From positions 363,796 to 427,795 of the forward strand of contig NZ_JABSSU010000003.1 in the NCBI RefSeq assembly GCF_013213835.1: 64,000 nucleotides of DNA. Reading direction: 5' to 3'. The translations under genes and the position numbers were made by a program. This stretch comes from Winogradskyella sp. (GTDB lineage: Bacteria; Bacteroidota; Bacteroidia; Flavobacteriales; Flavobacteriaceae). The notes below the pieces were generated by a model. The model saw only the letters and a list, made by a program, of their open reading frames with translations. It had not been told where the DNA came from and searched no databases. This document shows positions 54,690-64,000 of the stretch, one piece after another; within the stretch, counting starts at the first letter, position 1; each line of letters starts with the position of its first letter.

Positions 54690-54697
54690 CAAATTTA
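54690..54697 (-). promoter_or_regulatory. Candidate -7 box (TAAATTTG) for the dapA-bamD-coaBC operon
   Basis: A TAnnTTTG match on the minus strand, 18 bases before the DUF6913 ATG, in the 71-base divergent gap with the 5'-nucleotidase C-domain gene. Confidence 0.45.
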
Positions 54698-54742
54698 ACA
54701 AAAGCACTCACAAATAATTGTTAACTAATCACAAGTTATTTA

Positions 54743-55513
54743 ATGGCTAATAAACATTATGTCTTACTTCTACTTTCGTTTTTAGTTTTATGCTGTCGGC
54801 AGAGTAATAATGAAAGTACTTTGACTAAAATTGAAGGCGAACGCATTGAAATTAACAATGATCTTAAACCTAAACCTGAAATTGAAGAATTCATAGCTCC
54901 CTATAGAGAAAACGTCAATAAAAACTTAGACAGTGTTATTTCTTATGCACCAGAGACTTATGCAAAAGGTGATGGTGCGTTTAATACGGCTATTGGGAAT
55001 TTTATGGCAGATGCTGTACTTGAAGAAGGCAATATTATTTTTAATAAACGCACAGGTCATAATATTGACTTGGTTTTATTAAATTTTGGTGGAATAAGAT
55101 CGATTATTTCTCAAGGTGATATAACAACTAGAACAGCTTATGAAGTAATGCCATTTGAAAATTCTGTCGTAGTTGTTGGTATGAAAGGTGACAAAGTCAT
55201 GGAAATGATGAACTATCTTTCTAAGGCTAAAAAGGCACATCCGGTATCTAAACAGTTACAACTTACATTAGGAAAAGACTTTGAGATTACATCGGTCTCT
55301 ATACATGGTAAACCAATAGATTTAAACAAGACTTATTATGTAGCAACGAATGATTACCTATATAATGGAGGTGACAGAATGGGATTCTTTCAGCCAAATG
55401 AAGGTTTAGAAATTTTAGATTATAAAATTAGAAATGTCCTTATAGATCATTTCAAAAAACATGATACTATTCATCCTAAACGCGATAATAGATTTATTAA
55501 ACTTAATGATTAA
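54743..55513 (+). CDS. 5'-nucleotidase C-terminal domain protein, exported lipoprotein-like
   Basis: A 256-residue protein with a hydrophobic leader ending FLVLCCRQS, probably a lipoprotein signal with an unusual Cys-Cys. The mature part is the substrate-binding C-terminal domain of 5'-nucleotidase/UshA enzymes, with GDGAFNTAIGNFMADA (about 73-88), LNFGGIRSII, the FENSVVVVGMKGDKVMEMM strand-helix and TNDYLYNGGDRM. The metal site is not in this domain; the matching metallophosphatase is encoded by the next gene, 39 bases downstream. Together they may form one active enzyme. Confidence 0.9.
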   Translation: MANKHYVLLLLSFLVLCCRQSNNESTLTKIEGERIEINNDLKPKPEIEEFIAPYRENVNKNLDSVISYAPETYAKGDGAFNTAIGNFMADAVLEEGNIIFNKRTGHNIDLVLLNFGGIRSIISQGDITTRTAYEVMPFENSVVVVGMKGDKVMEMMNYLSKAKKAHPVSKQLQLTLGKDFEITSVSIHGKPIDLNKTYYVATNDYLYNGGDRMGFFQPNEGLEILDYKIRNVLIDHFKKHDTIHPKRDNRFIKLND

Positions 55514-55552
55514 TTCATTTTCAATCCGTTGAAAAGGTAAATGAAATTTTAA

Positions 55553-56467
55553 ATGAAAAGAAGACAGTTTTTACAAAAATCTACTGCAGCGACAGCTCTA
55601 GTCGGACTATCTGGTTTAGGTCTGCAATCTTTTGAAACGTATACCACTAAAAAAATTACCATTCTTCATACCAATGATGTCCATAGCCATATTGACCCAT
55701 TTGGACCAGATCATAAAAAGAATCCAAATAAAGGTGGCGTCGCTAGAAGAGCCACTTTAGTTGATCGCATTAGGAAGGAGAACCCCAATACGCTTCTTTT
55801 AGATGCAGGTGATATTTTTCAGGGTACACCTTATTTTAATTATTATGGTGGTGAATTAGAATTTAAGCTTATGAGTATGCTTAAATATGATTTGGTAACT
55901 ATTGGTAACCATGATTTTGACAATGGCATTGATGGATTATACGCTCAACTGCCACACGCAAAGTTTGACTTCGTTTCAGCAAATTATGACTTTTCTAATA
56001 CAGTATTAGACACACATGTGAAACCTTATAAAACATTTGTCAAAAATGGGATTAAAATTGGTGTTTTTGGATTAGGCATTCAGCTTGAAGGTCTTGTAGA
56101 CAAAAAAATGTATAAAGAAACTATTTATCACAATCCAGTAGAAATTGCCCAAGACATGTCAAGAATTTTAAAAGAGGATGAAAAATGCGACTTGGTTATT
56201 TGTCTCTCACATATTGGTTACTACTATAAGAATAGTCCTAACCGTGTTTGTGACTTAAACCTAGCCAAAGCAACAAAAGATATTGACCTTATAATTGGCG
56301 GACATACGCATACGTTTTTACCAAAACCTACGATAGAAAAAAATAGTGTTGGCAAAAATGTTCTTGTCAACCAAGTTGGAGCCTATGGACTTTATTTAGG
56401 GAAAATAGATTTTTACTTCGAAAAAGGGAAAGCACCGAAAGCAGAAGGCACAACAATATTGGTGTAA
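55553..56467 (+). CDS. Metallophosphatase (5'-nucleotidase N-domain) with Tat signal
   Basis: A 304-residue calcineurin-like phosphoesterase. The N-terminus KRRQFLQK (2-9) plus a hydrophobic stretch to about 30 is a twin-arginine signal, suggesting export after folding with metals. Metal-site motifs are HTNDVHSH, DAGDIFQG, IGNHDFDNG, LSHIGYY and GGHTHTF. This is the catalytic half of UshA-like nucleotidases without their C-terminal half, which is encoded by the gene just upstream. The likely role is dephosphorylation of extracellular nucleotides for phosphate and nucleoside uptake. Confidence 0.92.
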   Translation: MKRRQFLQKSTAATALVGLSGLGLQSFETYTTKKITILHTNDVHSHIDPFGPDHKKNPNKGGVARRATLVDRIRKENPNTLLLDAGDIFQGTPYFNYYGGELEFKLMSMLKYDLVTIGNHDFDNGIDGLYAQLPHAKFDFVSANYDFSNTVLDTHVKPYKTFVKNGIKIGVFGLGIQLEGLVDKKMYKETIYHNPVEIAQDMSRILKEDEKCDLVICLSHIGYYYKNSPNRVCDLNLAKATKDIDLIIGGHTHTFLPKPTIEKNSVGKNVLVNQVGAYGLYLGKIDFYFEKGKAPKAEGTTILV

Positions 56468-56476
56468 TTTTTTTTC

Positions 56477-57217
56477 TTAAAAGTACTCTGGCTCAGGCTC
56501 AGGACCAGTAAACTTAAGCTTAGATTGCTTATACAAAAACACAAAGGCTAAAACTATGAAAAACCCATAGATAAAGTTAATAAAGGGTTCCTCGAGCACA
56601 TAAAAATAGGTCAACTGCATTATCTCAGAAAATACAATACAGATTGATCCAATTAGAATGAGCATCGATTTATTATCATAGCGATGTAAATAATTTATTA
56701 AGGCCATGGATAAAACTAACATAATAATACCCGTATAAAAATATTCTACTAGTTGACTGAATATTTGATACTCATCTTTTGGTAGTTCTGAAAGTGTAAC
56801 CTCCGTAACTAATATGACGAAAAACACGTCTAAAACTAGCAATACAATCGAGACGAAAGGTGACTTCAGGAGTACTTTTTTCAAATTGAGTCCCTGAATG
56901 ATTTTCATTATTAAGAATGTATAGGCAGAAATATAAAGTATATTTCCACTAAAGTAAAGTGTATTTAAGGTACTTTGATTTATATCTTCAATGAAAAAGT
57001 CTATTGACGACACTAAAAATCCAAGAGTGAAAAAGAGAATAAACAACACAAAATTCGTTGCTTTGGTATTACCCCAAATTAAATAGTAGACTAAAAAAAA
57101 CACTAAACTAGCTGAACCAGCAAGTAAGCTAATTTTTTCTAAACCCATCCATTGTAGCGTAACAAAGGATACGGATAAAAGGATGATTAGTATTTTTACA
57201 ATTTTACTTAGCGGCAT
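56477..57217 (-). CDS. Multi-pass membrane protein of unknown function
   Basis: A 246-residue protein with seven to eight hydrophobic segments and short loops (for example VKILIILLSVSFVTLQW, LFILFFTLGFLVSSIDFFI, FVSIVLLVLDVFFVILV, FIYGFFIVLAFVFLY) and a C-terminal P-E-P-E-P-E tail. The size and number of helices resemble YhhN/lysoplasmalogenase-like proteins, but I see no firm motif, so the family is not assigned. It is convergent with the metallophosphatase gene (9 bases) and upstream of nothing obvious. It sits 107 bases downstream of ligA. Confidence 0.65.
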   Translation of the reverse strand: MPLSKIVKILIILLSVSFVTLQWMGLEKISLLAGSASLVFFLVYYLIWGNTKATNFVLFILFFTLGFLVSSIDFFIEDINQSTLNTLYFSGNILYISAYTFLIMKIIQGLNLKKVLLKSPFVSIVLLVLDVFFVILVTEVTLSELPKDEYQIFSQLVEYFYTGIIMLVLSMALINYLHRYDNKSMLILIGSICIVFSEIMQLTYFYVLEEPFINFIYGFFIVLAFVFLYKQSKLKFTGPEPEPEYF

Positions 57218-57324
57218 TAAGTAATTCTCTTTATTTCAAGCAAATATAAAAATAATAATCAATATTTAAACGATAAAAAACATTATTTATCGTTTAAAAG
57301 ATTTATTTGAGAAGTTTTTTCTTA

Positions 57325-59331
<2,007 letters not shown>

Positions 59332-59383
59332 TTATAAGAAATAGGAATTTTATTATTTTCAATTATTGCTTTAACTTGATGAG

Positions 59384-59434
59384 ATTCCTGCCTTGCGCCT
59401 CCGCTAAAGCTTCAACGAACGCGGACGCAGGAAT
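59384..59434. repeat. REP-like palindromic element upstream of ligA
   Basis: Outer arms ATTCCTGC (59384-59391) and GCAGGAAT (59427-59434) flank an inner CCGC/GCGG stem (59401-59404 with 59421-59424). It is much more GC-rich than its surroundings. The beginning matches the elements at 27538 and 48162. It resembles short intergenic repeats I have seen in Flavobacteria; that comparison is from memory. Confidence 0.65.
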
Positions 59435-59481
59435 GACATAATTAATAAAAATCGTAAATCTAAATTCATCAATCGTAAATC

Positions 59482-60063
59482 CTAAAGTCCTTCTTTATTT
59501 AACCATTTTGGTGCTGGTAAAGGCACATAATTATTCATTTTTTCTAATAACCCTTCTATAGTTGTATCTACAACCACAGCATCTAAGTTTTCTTGTTTTA
59601 AAAAACCTCGCTGCACCATAACCTTGCATTGTTCTATTAAAGCATCGTAATAGCCGTTAATATTTAAAATCCCTATCGGTTTGGTGTGCAGACCTAATTG
59701 TCCCCAAGTGGTGATTTCAAAAAACTCATCCATAGTACCAAAACCACCAGGAATAATAATAAAACCATCACTTTTATCGTACATCAACACTTTTCTGTCG
59801 TGCATATTATCTGTTATGATAAGCTCCGTAAGTTCTGTGTTTACAATTTCTTTGGTTTGTAAAAATTTTGGAATTACACCTATTGTTTCACCATTGTTAT
59901 CAATAACTGCTTGTGCTACTTTACCCATAATGCCAATCTTGGCAGCACCATATACGAGTGCTATGTCTCGTTTTGCAAAAATTTCACCAAGTTGATATGC
60001 GGTTGAAATGATTTCTGGGTCATTTCCTTCACTACTTCCACAAAATACTGATATGCTTTTCAT
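59482..60063 (-). CDS. LOG-family protein (TIGR00730 Rossmann fold)
   Basis: A 193-residue protein with ISVFCGSSEGNDP at the N-terminus and the catalytic PGGFGTMDE motif (about 106-114), the marks of LOG-like phosphoribohydrolases, which release base from nucleoside 5'-monophosphates (cytokinin activation in plants). In bacteria the natural substrate is often AMP or unknown. It is cytosolic. A dispersed repeat lies right upstream (60065) in the 46-base gap from prmC. Confidence 0.92.
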   Translation of the reverse strand: MKSISVFCGSSEGNDPEIISTAYQLGEIFAKRDIALVYGAAKIGIMGKVAQAVIDNNGETIGVIPKFLQTKEIVNTELTELIITDNMHDRKVLMYDKSDGFIIIPGGFGTMDEFFEITTWGQLGLHTKPIGILNINGYYDALIEQCKVMVQRGFLKQENLDAVVVDTTIEGLLEKMNNYVPLPAPKWLNKEGL

Positions 60064-60064
60064 A

Positions 60065-60084
60065 AGCCTTCCTTAATCCTTCCA
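60065..60084. repeat. Dispersed AGCCTTCC repeat, copy 2
   Basis: Twenty bases identical to 27476-27495, followed by a slightly changed hairpin arm. It fills the gap between the prmC stop and the LOG gene start on the minus strand. Confidence 0.6.
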
Positions 60085-60109
60085 CAGGAAGAAAACTGTA
60101 ATGTTTTAT

Positions 60110-61009
60110 TTAATCTTTAGTTGCTTTCACCATTCGGTCATTGCCATACAAATCTATTTTCAACTCTACATTTTTAAGCCCTTTCTCTTCAAGTAATGCT
60201 ATCATTTCATCACCAAGATATTGGTTAATCTCAAAATACAATTCACCTTTTATCGTCAACTTTTTAATAGCAAAATCAGTAATTGCATTATAAAAGACGA
60301 ATGGTTCATCATTCTCAACAAACAAAGCTAAATGTGGCTCATTATCCAACACATTAGGTTTCATTTCTTGTTTCTCTAATTGTCGCACGTATGGCGGATT
60401 AGATACTATAATGTCAAATTCCAAATCTTTAAAAATCAAATTCCAATTGAGAATGTCAAGGATATCTAAATTCATAAACGTCACCTCAACCTCATTCATT
60501 TTAGCATTACTCTTAGCAATCTCTAACGCTTCTTTTGACACATCTAAAGCATAAACTTTTGCATTGGGCAAGTGCTTTGCCAAACTAATTGCAATACAAC
60601 CAGAACCTGTGCCAATATCAAGAATTTTTAATTGTTGAGATACTTCACTTCGTTCTGAATCACATGACAAAATCCAATCTACCAATTCTTCGGTTTCTGG
60701 CCTTGGAATAAGTACATGCTCATTAACATTAAACTTTAAACCAAAAAATTCGGTTTCTCCTAAAATATACTGAATTGGTTTTTGTTGTTTTAAATCTTCA
60801 AGTACTTGAAAAATTGCATCAGATTCAGCCTTTGAAAAAGTAAATTCTGGTTCTAACGCGAGGTGAATTCTGGGAACATTAAAGAAATGTTCTGTTGTCA
60901 AAAAGAAAAAGCTTTCAACTTCATCAGAACCATACATTTCATCTAACGTCTTGTGAAATATTTCTCTTAAATCTAGCGCTTTCAATCTTTCAAATCCTTT
61001 AACATCCAT
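60110..61009 (-). CDS. prmC: Release factor glutamine methyltransferase
   Basis: A SAM-dependent methyltransferase that modifies the Gln of the GGQ loop in release factors. SAM site ILDIGTGSGCIAI, the substrate N-P-P-Y motif in IVSNPPYVRQ, and a late ELYFEINQ are present. The ATG at 61009 gives 299 residues and overlaps the GNAT gene by 28 bases. A TTG at 60985 (MKALDLREIFHKTL) overlaps the GNAT stop by only 4 bases (TTGA) and matches the usual length before IFHK, so it may be the true start. Coordinates here use the ATG. Confidence 0.93.
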   Translation of the reverse strand: MDVKGFERLKALDLREIFHKTLDEMYGSDEVESFFFLTTEHFFNVPRIHLALEPEFTFSKAESDAIFQVLEDLKQQKPIQYILGETEFFGLKFNVNEHVLIPRPETEELVDWILSCDSERSEVSQQLKILDIGTGSGCIAISLAKHLPNAKVYALDVSKEALEIAKSNAKMNEVEVTFMNLDILDILNWNLIFKDLEFDIIVSNPPYVRQLEKQEMKPNVLDNEPHLALFVENDEPFVFYNAITDFAIKKLTIKGELYFEINQYLGDEMIALLEEKGLKNVELKIDLYGNDRMVKATKD

Positions 61010-61479
61010 ACATTACACGAGTAATGACCTGTATCACCCATTGGTTCATCAATAAATTCAAACCCAACTCTTGTATACAACTTTCTCGCGTCATCCATAT
61101 ATGGCATAGTTTCTAAATAGCACTTTTCAAAACCAGATTCCTTTGCGAAAGACAAACAATATTGCATCATCTGTGTGCCTACACCTCTACCTCTTGCTTC
61201 TGGCAAAAAATACATTTTCTGAAGCTCACATATATTACCTTCATAATTTGCTAATGCAGCAATACCAGCACCACCAACTATCTTTGAACCATCTTCAACA
61301 ACAAAATATTTCATTCGTGGATGATTATAGGTTTCGGTCATATGATCTAACGATACATCCTCGTAAGCTGTACCAACTTTTGGCACTCCCATTTCTATGA
61401 GCACATCTCTAATGGTCTGTGCAATTTTTGGGTCGTCTTTCTTTTGTATTTCTCTGATTATTAACGCTGATTCACTCAC
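60982..61479 (-). CDS. GNAT-family N-acetyltransferase
   Basis: A 165-residue acetyltransferase with a GTG start. The acetyl-CoA loop is LPEARGRGVGTQMMQYCL (about 92-109); the later YLETMPYMDDARKLYTRVGF is the usual second motif of the fold. Small-molecule or protein N-acetylation is likely; the substrate is unknown. It is the first gene of the minus-strand pair with prmC, which overlaps it. It is divergent from ribD. Confidence 0.9.
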   Translation of the reverse strand: MSESALIIREIQKKDDPKIAQTIRDVLIEMGVPKVGTAYEDVSLDHMTETYNHPRMKYFVVEDGSKIVGGAGIAALANYEGNICELQKMYFLPEARGRGVGTQMMQYCLSFAKESGFEKCYLETMPYMDDARKLYTRVGFEFIDEPMGDTGHYSCNVWMLKDLKD

Positions 61480-61489
61480 GATAAAAGCT

Positions 61490-61497
61490 TATTTTTG
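61490..61497 (+). promoter_or_regulatory. Candidate -7 box (TATTTTTG) for the ribD operon
   Basis: A TAnnTTTG match followed by C, as in strong Bacteroidota promoters, on the plus strand in the divergent gap between the GNAT gene and ribD. It would give a leader of about 90 bases; I see no FMN riboswitch pattern in it. Confidence 0.45.
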
Positions 61498-61595
61498 CAG
61501 TGTGAAGATAGTTTTATTTTAAATCTTTTAAGTCAATGTCTTGATTTGATTTTTAACAACTTCATAAAACTTTTCAACCAAGTAGCTAAAATCAT

Positions 61596-62600
61596 TTGAA
61601 TAAGGACGAAATCTATATCAATAGGTGCTTACAAATAGGCAATAACGGATTAGGAACTACCAGACCAAATCCTATGGTTGGCGCTGTAGTTGTTTATAAT
61701 GATAGAATTATCGGAGAAGGATTTACAAACCCATATGGTGGTGCACATGCCGAAGTAAATGCTATAAATGCTGTTGCCGACAAGTCGTTGTTAGAAGGAA
61801 GTACACTTTATGTCACTCTTGAACCATGTAGCCATTATGGTAAAACACCTCCTTGCAGTGATATGATCATTAAAAATAAAATTCCTCGTGTGGTAATTGG
61901 CTGTATAGATGACAACCCTGAGGTAGCTGGAAGAGGTGTCAACAAATTAAAGGCTGCTGGATGCGAAGTCTTAGTTGGTGTGCTTGAAAAACAATGCAAA
62001 ACGCACCTCAAACGATTCTTTGCATTTCACAATAAAAAACGTCCTTATGTTATATTAAAATGGGCACAAAGTATTGATGGATTTATTGCACCAAAAACTA
62101 AACGTCATAAAAAGTCTGTTTGGATTACGAACACCTATTCGCGTCAGCTCGTGCATAAATGGCGTGCTGAAGAACAAGCTATTTTAGTCGGTTCAAATAC
62201 GGTGACTGAAGACAACCCAACTTTAGACGTGAGGGATTGGAAAGGCCATAATCCTATTAGAATTGTACTTGGAAAAATCAACCAACAGGGTACTTCATTT
62301 AATATCTATAATAACAGTTCAGAAACCTTCACCTTCAACCAAGATTTTTTAGATTATAGTAAACCAATTGCCGAACAGATTTGTGCTTTACTTTACTCCA
62401 ATAATATTAATTCGGTAATTATTGAAGGTGGCTCACAAACACTTCAAACTTTTATTGATGAAGATTTATGGGATGAAGCTAGAGTGTTTCATGGGAATAT
62501 CCGATTTGAAGAAGGCGTTAAAGCACCACATCTCATAGGTGATTTACAATCAGAATCACAACTACTAGAGGATATCTTAAAAATCTATACACGTGATTAA
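61596..62600 (+). CDS. ribD: Bifunctional riboflavin deaminase/reductase
   Basis: A 334-residue enzyme for two steps of riboflavin synthesis. The N-terminal deaminase (about 1-145) has the zinc site H51-A-E53 with Cys78 and Cys87 (PCSHYGKTPPC). The C-terminal reductase (about 148-334) has KWAQSIDGFIA, N-T-V-T-E-D-N-P and EGGSQTLQTF. The frame opens after a TAA at 61587-61589, and the only usable start is TTG at 61596, which gives the usual family N-terminus. It overlaps the HAD gene by 8 bases. Confidence 0.95.
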   Translation: MNKDEIYINRCLQIGNNGLGTTRPNPMVGAVVVYNDRIIGEGFTNPYGGAHAEVNAINAVADKSLLEGSTLYVTLEPCSHYGKTPPCSDMIIKNKIPRVVIGCIDDNPEVAGRGVNKLKAAGCEVLVGVLEKQCKTHLKRFFAFHNKKRPYVILKWAQSIDGFIAPKTKRHKKSVWITNTYSRQLVHKWRAEEQAILVGSNTVTEDNPTLDVRDWKGHNPIRIVLGKINQQGTSFNIYNNSSETFTFNQDFLDYSKPIAEQICALLYSNNINSVIIEGGSQTLQTFIDEDLWDEARVFHGNIRFEEGVKAPHLIGDLQSESQLLEDILKIYTRD

Positions 62601-63225
62601 GACCATTATTTTCGACTTCGGTGATGTATTTATCAATCTTGACAAAAAAGGTACGATAGAACGCGCTAAAAATATCTTTGGGTATGATATTATTTCAGAA
62701 CAAAAAGGCATTGCTAGTAATGCTATTTCCGAAACAAATGAAGCTTATGAAACCGGGAAAATAACCACTGAAGCTTTTATACATTTCTACACAAAGTTTG
62801 CTAAAAATGTTTCTTCTGAAGACTTAATACATTTATGGAATGGATTGATAAAAGACTTCCCTAAACATCGATTAGATTTTATAAAACAGCTTAAAGAAGA
62901 ACAGAAGTATAAACTTATTCTTTTAAGCAATACTAACGAGCTTCATATTAATCATATTATAGAATATGTTCCTTTCTATGAAGAATTCAAAGCTTGTTTT
63001 GATGCCTTTTACTTATCTCATGAAATAGGTTACCGCAAACCAAATGAAGACATTTATAAATTCGTTCTATCAGAAAACAAACTTATACCGGAAGAATGTC
63101 TGTTTATAGATGACACTAAGCAGAATACAATTGCTGCGTCTAAACTTGGTATACATACTTGGAACATAGACGAGACTAAAGAGGATGTTGTGAATTTGTT
63201 TAAAGTTAAAAGTGAATTGTTTTGA
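62593..63225 (+). CDS. HAD-superfamily phosphatase
   Basis: A 210-residue haloacid-dehalogenase-like hydrolase of the YihX/epoxide-hydrolase-N type. Motif 1 is FDFGDVFINLD, where the second acid position (usually Asp) is Gly-Asp shifted; motif 2 is LLSNTNE; motif 3 has the Lys in YRKPN; motif 4 is FIDDTKQN. It starts with GTG 8 bases inside ribD. In a ribD operon it may be the phosphatase that removes phosphate from the riboflavin intermediate 5-amino-6-ribitylamino-uracil 5'-phosphate; this is an inference from position, since HAD enzymes (YbjI, YigB) do that elsewhere. Confidence 0.88.
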   Translation: MIKTIIFDFGDVFINLDKKGTIERAKNIFGYDIISEQKGIASNAISETNEAYETGKITTEAFIHFYTKFAKNVSSEDLIHLWNGLIKDFPKHRLDFIKQLKEEQKYKLILLSNTNELHINHIIEYVPFYEEFKACFDAFYLSHEIGYRKPNEDIYKFVLSENKLIPEECLFIDDTKQNTIAASKLGIHTWNIDETKEDVVNLFKVKSELF

Positions 63226-64000
63226 TTTTCCTAGCGATCAGTATTTTATCATCAACTGGCATATTTGTATTATTTAAACTTTTTAGGAAATACAATGTTA
63301 ATACGCTACATGCCTTAATAGTAAATTATATAACCGCAGTTACATGCGGACTACTCATTCAGAATAAAGAGATAAACCTAAGCGATATAATCGGTTCTAG
63401 CTATTTTTATGCTGCCATATGTCTGGGCTTTCTGTTTATTAGCATCTTTTATGTCATGGCGCTTACTGCACAAAGAAATGGTCTTTCTGTAGCATCTGTA
63501 GCAAGCAAAATGAGTGTTATTATTCCGGTTTTATTCGGAATTATTATTTACAACGAGGGCGCTGGAATGCTAAAAATAATTGGAATTATACTTGCCTTAT
63601 TTGCCGTTTATCTCACCTCTGTAAAACCTAAAAGCGATATCGTTTTATCCCGATCTATATATTTACCTATTATTTTATTTCTAGGATCTGGTATCATCGA
63701 CACTGGTACCAACCATTTTGCACCAGAAAATGAAAAACCTTTATTTTTAGCATTAATATTTGGAATTGCAGGCAGTATCGGCATACTAATTTCCACTTAC
63801 CAATCTTTAAAAAAGAAACTTCCCTTTAAAATAAAAACCATTCCTTTTGGTGTTGCACTTGGTCTTGTAAATTATAGTTCAATGCACTACTTGCTAAAAG
63901 CCCTTAGAGTAGAAGGTTTTGAAAGTTCAACCATATTTACAGTAAATAATGTAGCAATAGTAGCCTTGAGTACACTTTTTGGACTCGTCATATTTAAAGA
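63222..64000 (+). CDS. EamA/DMT-family transporter, 3' end outside window
   Basis: My plus-strand reading starts at TTG (63222), overlapping the HAD stop by 4 bases (TTGA), and stays open to the right edge (about 259 codons). The protein is very hydrophobic with about eight membrane helices seen so far (for example LAISILSSTGIFVLFKLF, YFYAAICLGFLFISIFYVMA, LKIIGIILALFAVYL), in the two-repeat EamA pattern with a Glu after the first repeat (YNEGAG) and again near the edge. Such proteins export metabolites; with ribD it might move flavins or a related compound, but this is only suggested by the operon. Confidence 0.8.
   Translation, partial: MIFLAISILSSTGIFVLFKLFRKYNVNTLHALIVNYITAVTCGLLIQNKEINLSDIIGSSYFYAAICLGFLFISIFYVMALTAQRNGLSVASVASKMSVIIPVLFGIIIYNEGAGMLKIIGIILALFAVYLTSVKPKSDIVLSRSIYLPIILFLGSGIIDTGTNHFAPENEKPLFLALIFGIAGSIGILISTYQSLKKKLPFKIKTIPFGVALGLVNYSSMHYLLKALRVEGFESSTIFTVNNVAIVALSTLFGLVIFK

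Noticed and set aside
59681..59995. Open frame of 104 codons on the plus strand inside the LOG gene
   Set aside because: Antisense shadow; the minus-strand frame has the PGGFGTMDE motif and complete family length.
61498..61595. Possible FMN riboswitch before ribD
   Set aside because: The leader is only about 90 bases and AT-rich, and lacks the conserved FMN-aptamer blocks.

Overview
The window is a stretch of a low-G+C chromosome from a member of the Bacteroidota, most likely a marine Flavobacteriaceae (by eye closest to the Winogradskyella/Olleya/Psychroserpens/Bizionia group; the genus is a guess). Supporting signs are four proteins ending in type IX secretion sorting domains, a DUF5686 outer-membrane protein, a Bacteroidota-type omega subunit, a YtxJ bacilliredoxin, a near absence of Shine-Dalgarno sequences, and repeated TAnnTTTG -7 promoter boxes. 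Almost all of the DNA is coding. I found no rRNA, tRNA, CRISPR array, transposase or phage gene.

Layout. 1-6 kb (minus strand): the 3'-truncated gene of a five-PAS histidine kinase, an Ig-domain lipoprotein, bacilliredoxin YtxJ and a secreted GH16 laminarinase-like enzyme. 6-12 kb: clpB, an outer-membrane beta-barrel, a TraB/GumN protein, and deoC-deoD (deoxynucleoside salvage). 12-18.4 kb: an NTF2-like/histidine-phosphatase fusion, then a tight five-gene plus-strand cluster (SDR, SMP-30-like lactonase, two-domain glycosyltransferase, ATP-grasp ligase, SDR) that looks like a sugar-acid or glycoconjugate pathway with no obvious named counterpart. 18.4-26.4 kb: a lipoprotein, smpB, a DUF5686 protein, an orphan lipoprotein divergent from an HxlR regulator with three matching palindromic sites around it, and a pcm-cyanophycinase pair. 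26.5-35.8 kb (plus strand): Gfo/Idh/MocA oxidoreductase, 3-hydroxyacyl-CoA dehydrogenase, DUF1015, YggS, an exonuclease/GIY-YIG fusion that appears to start at ATT, a DUF3857 protein, a voltage-gated-type K+ channel with a C-terminal zinc ribbon, and miaA.

35.8-54.7 kb (minus strand): a two-component system of RprX/RprY type, coaE, a YbbR protein, a glycosyltransferase, two large T9SS-exported proteins with nearly identical sorting domains, fabI, recN, and the housekeeping run DUF6913-dapA-bamD-omega-coaBC-DUF4835. 54.7-64 kb: a 5'-nucleotidase split into two genes with different export signals, a membrane protein, ligA, a LOG-family protein, prmC with a GNAT gene, and a ribD-HAD-EamA operon that runs off the right edge.

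Intergenic spaces carry strong bidirectional hairpin terminators, several long palindromes, and small dispersed repeat families (GATTCCTGC-type, AGCCTTCC-type and CCCTAAT-type). The window is mostly conserved chromosomal core. The most unusual points are the 13.4-18.4 kb cluster, the HxlR palindromes, the ATT start and the split nucleotidase.
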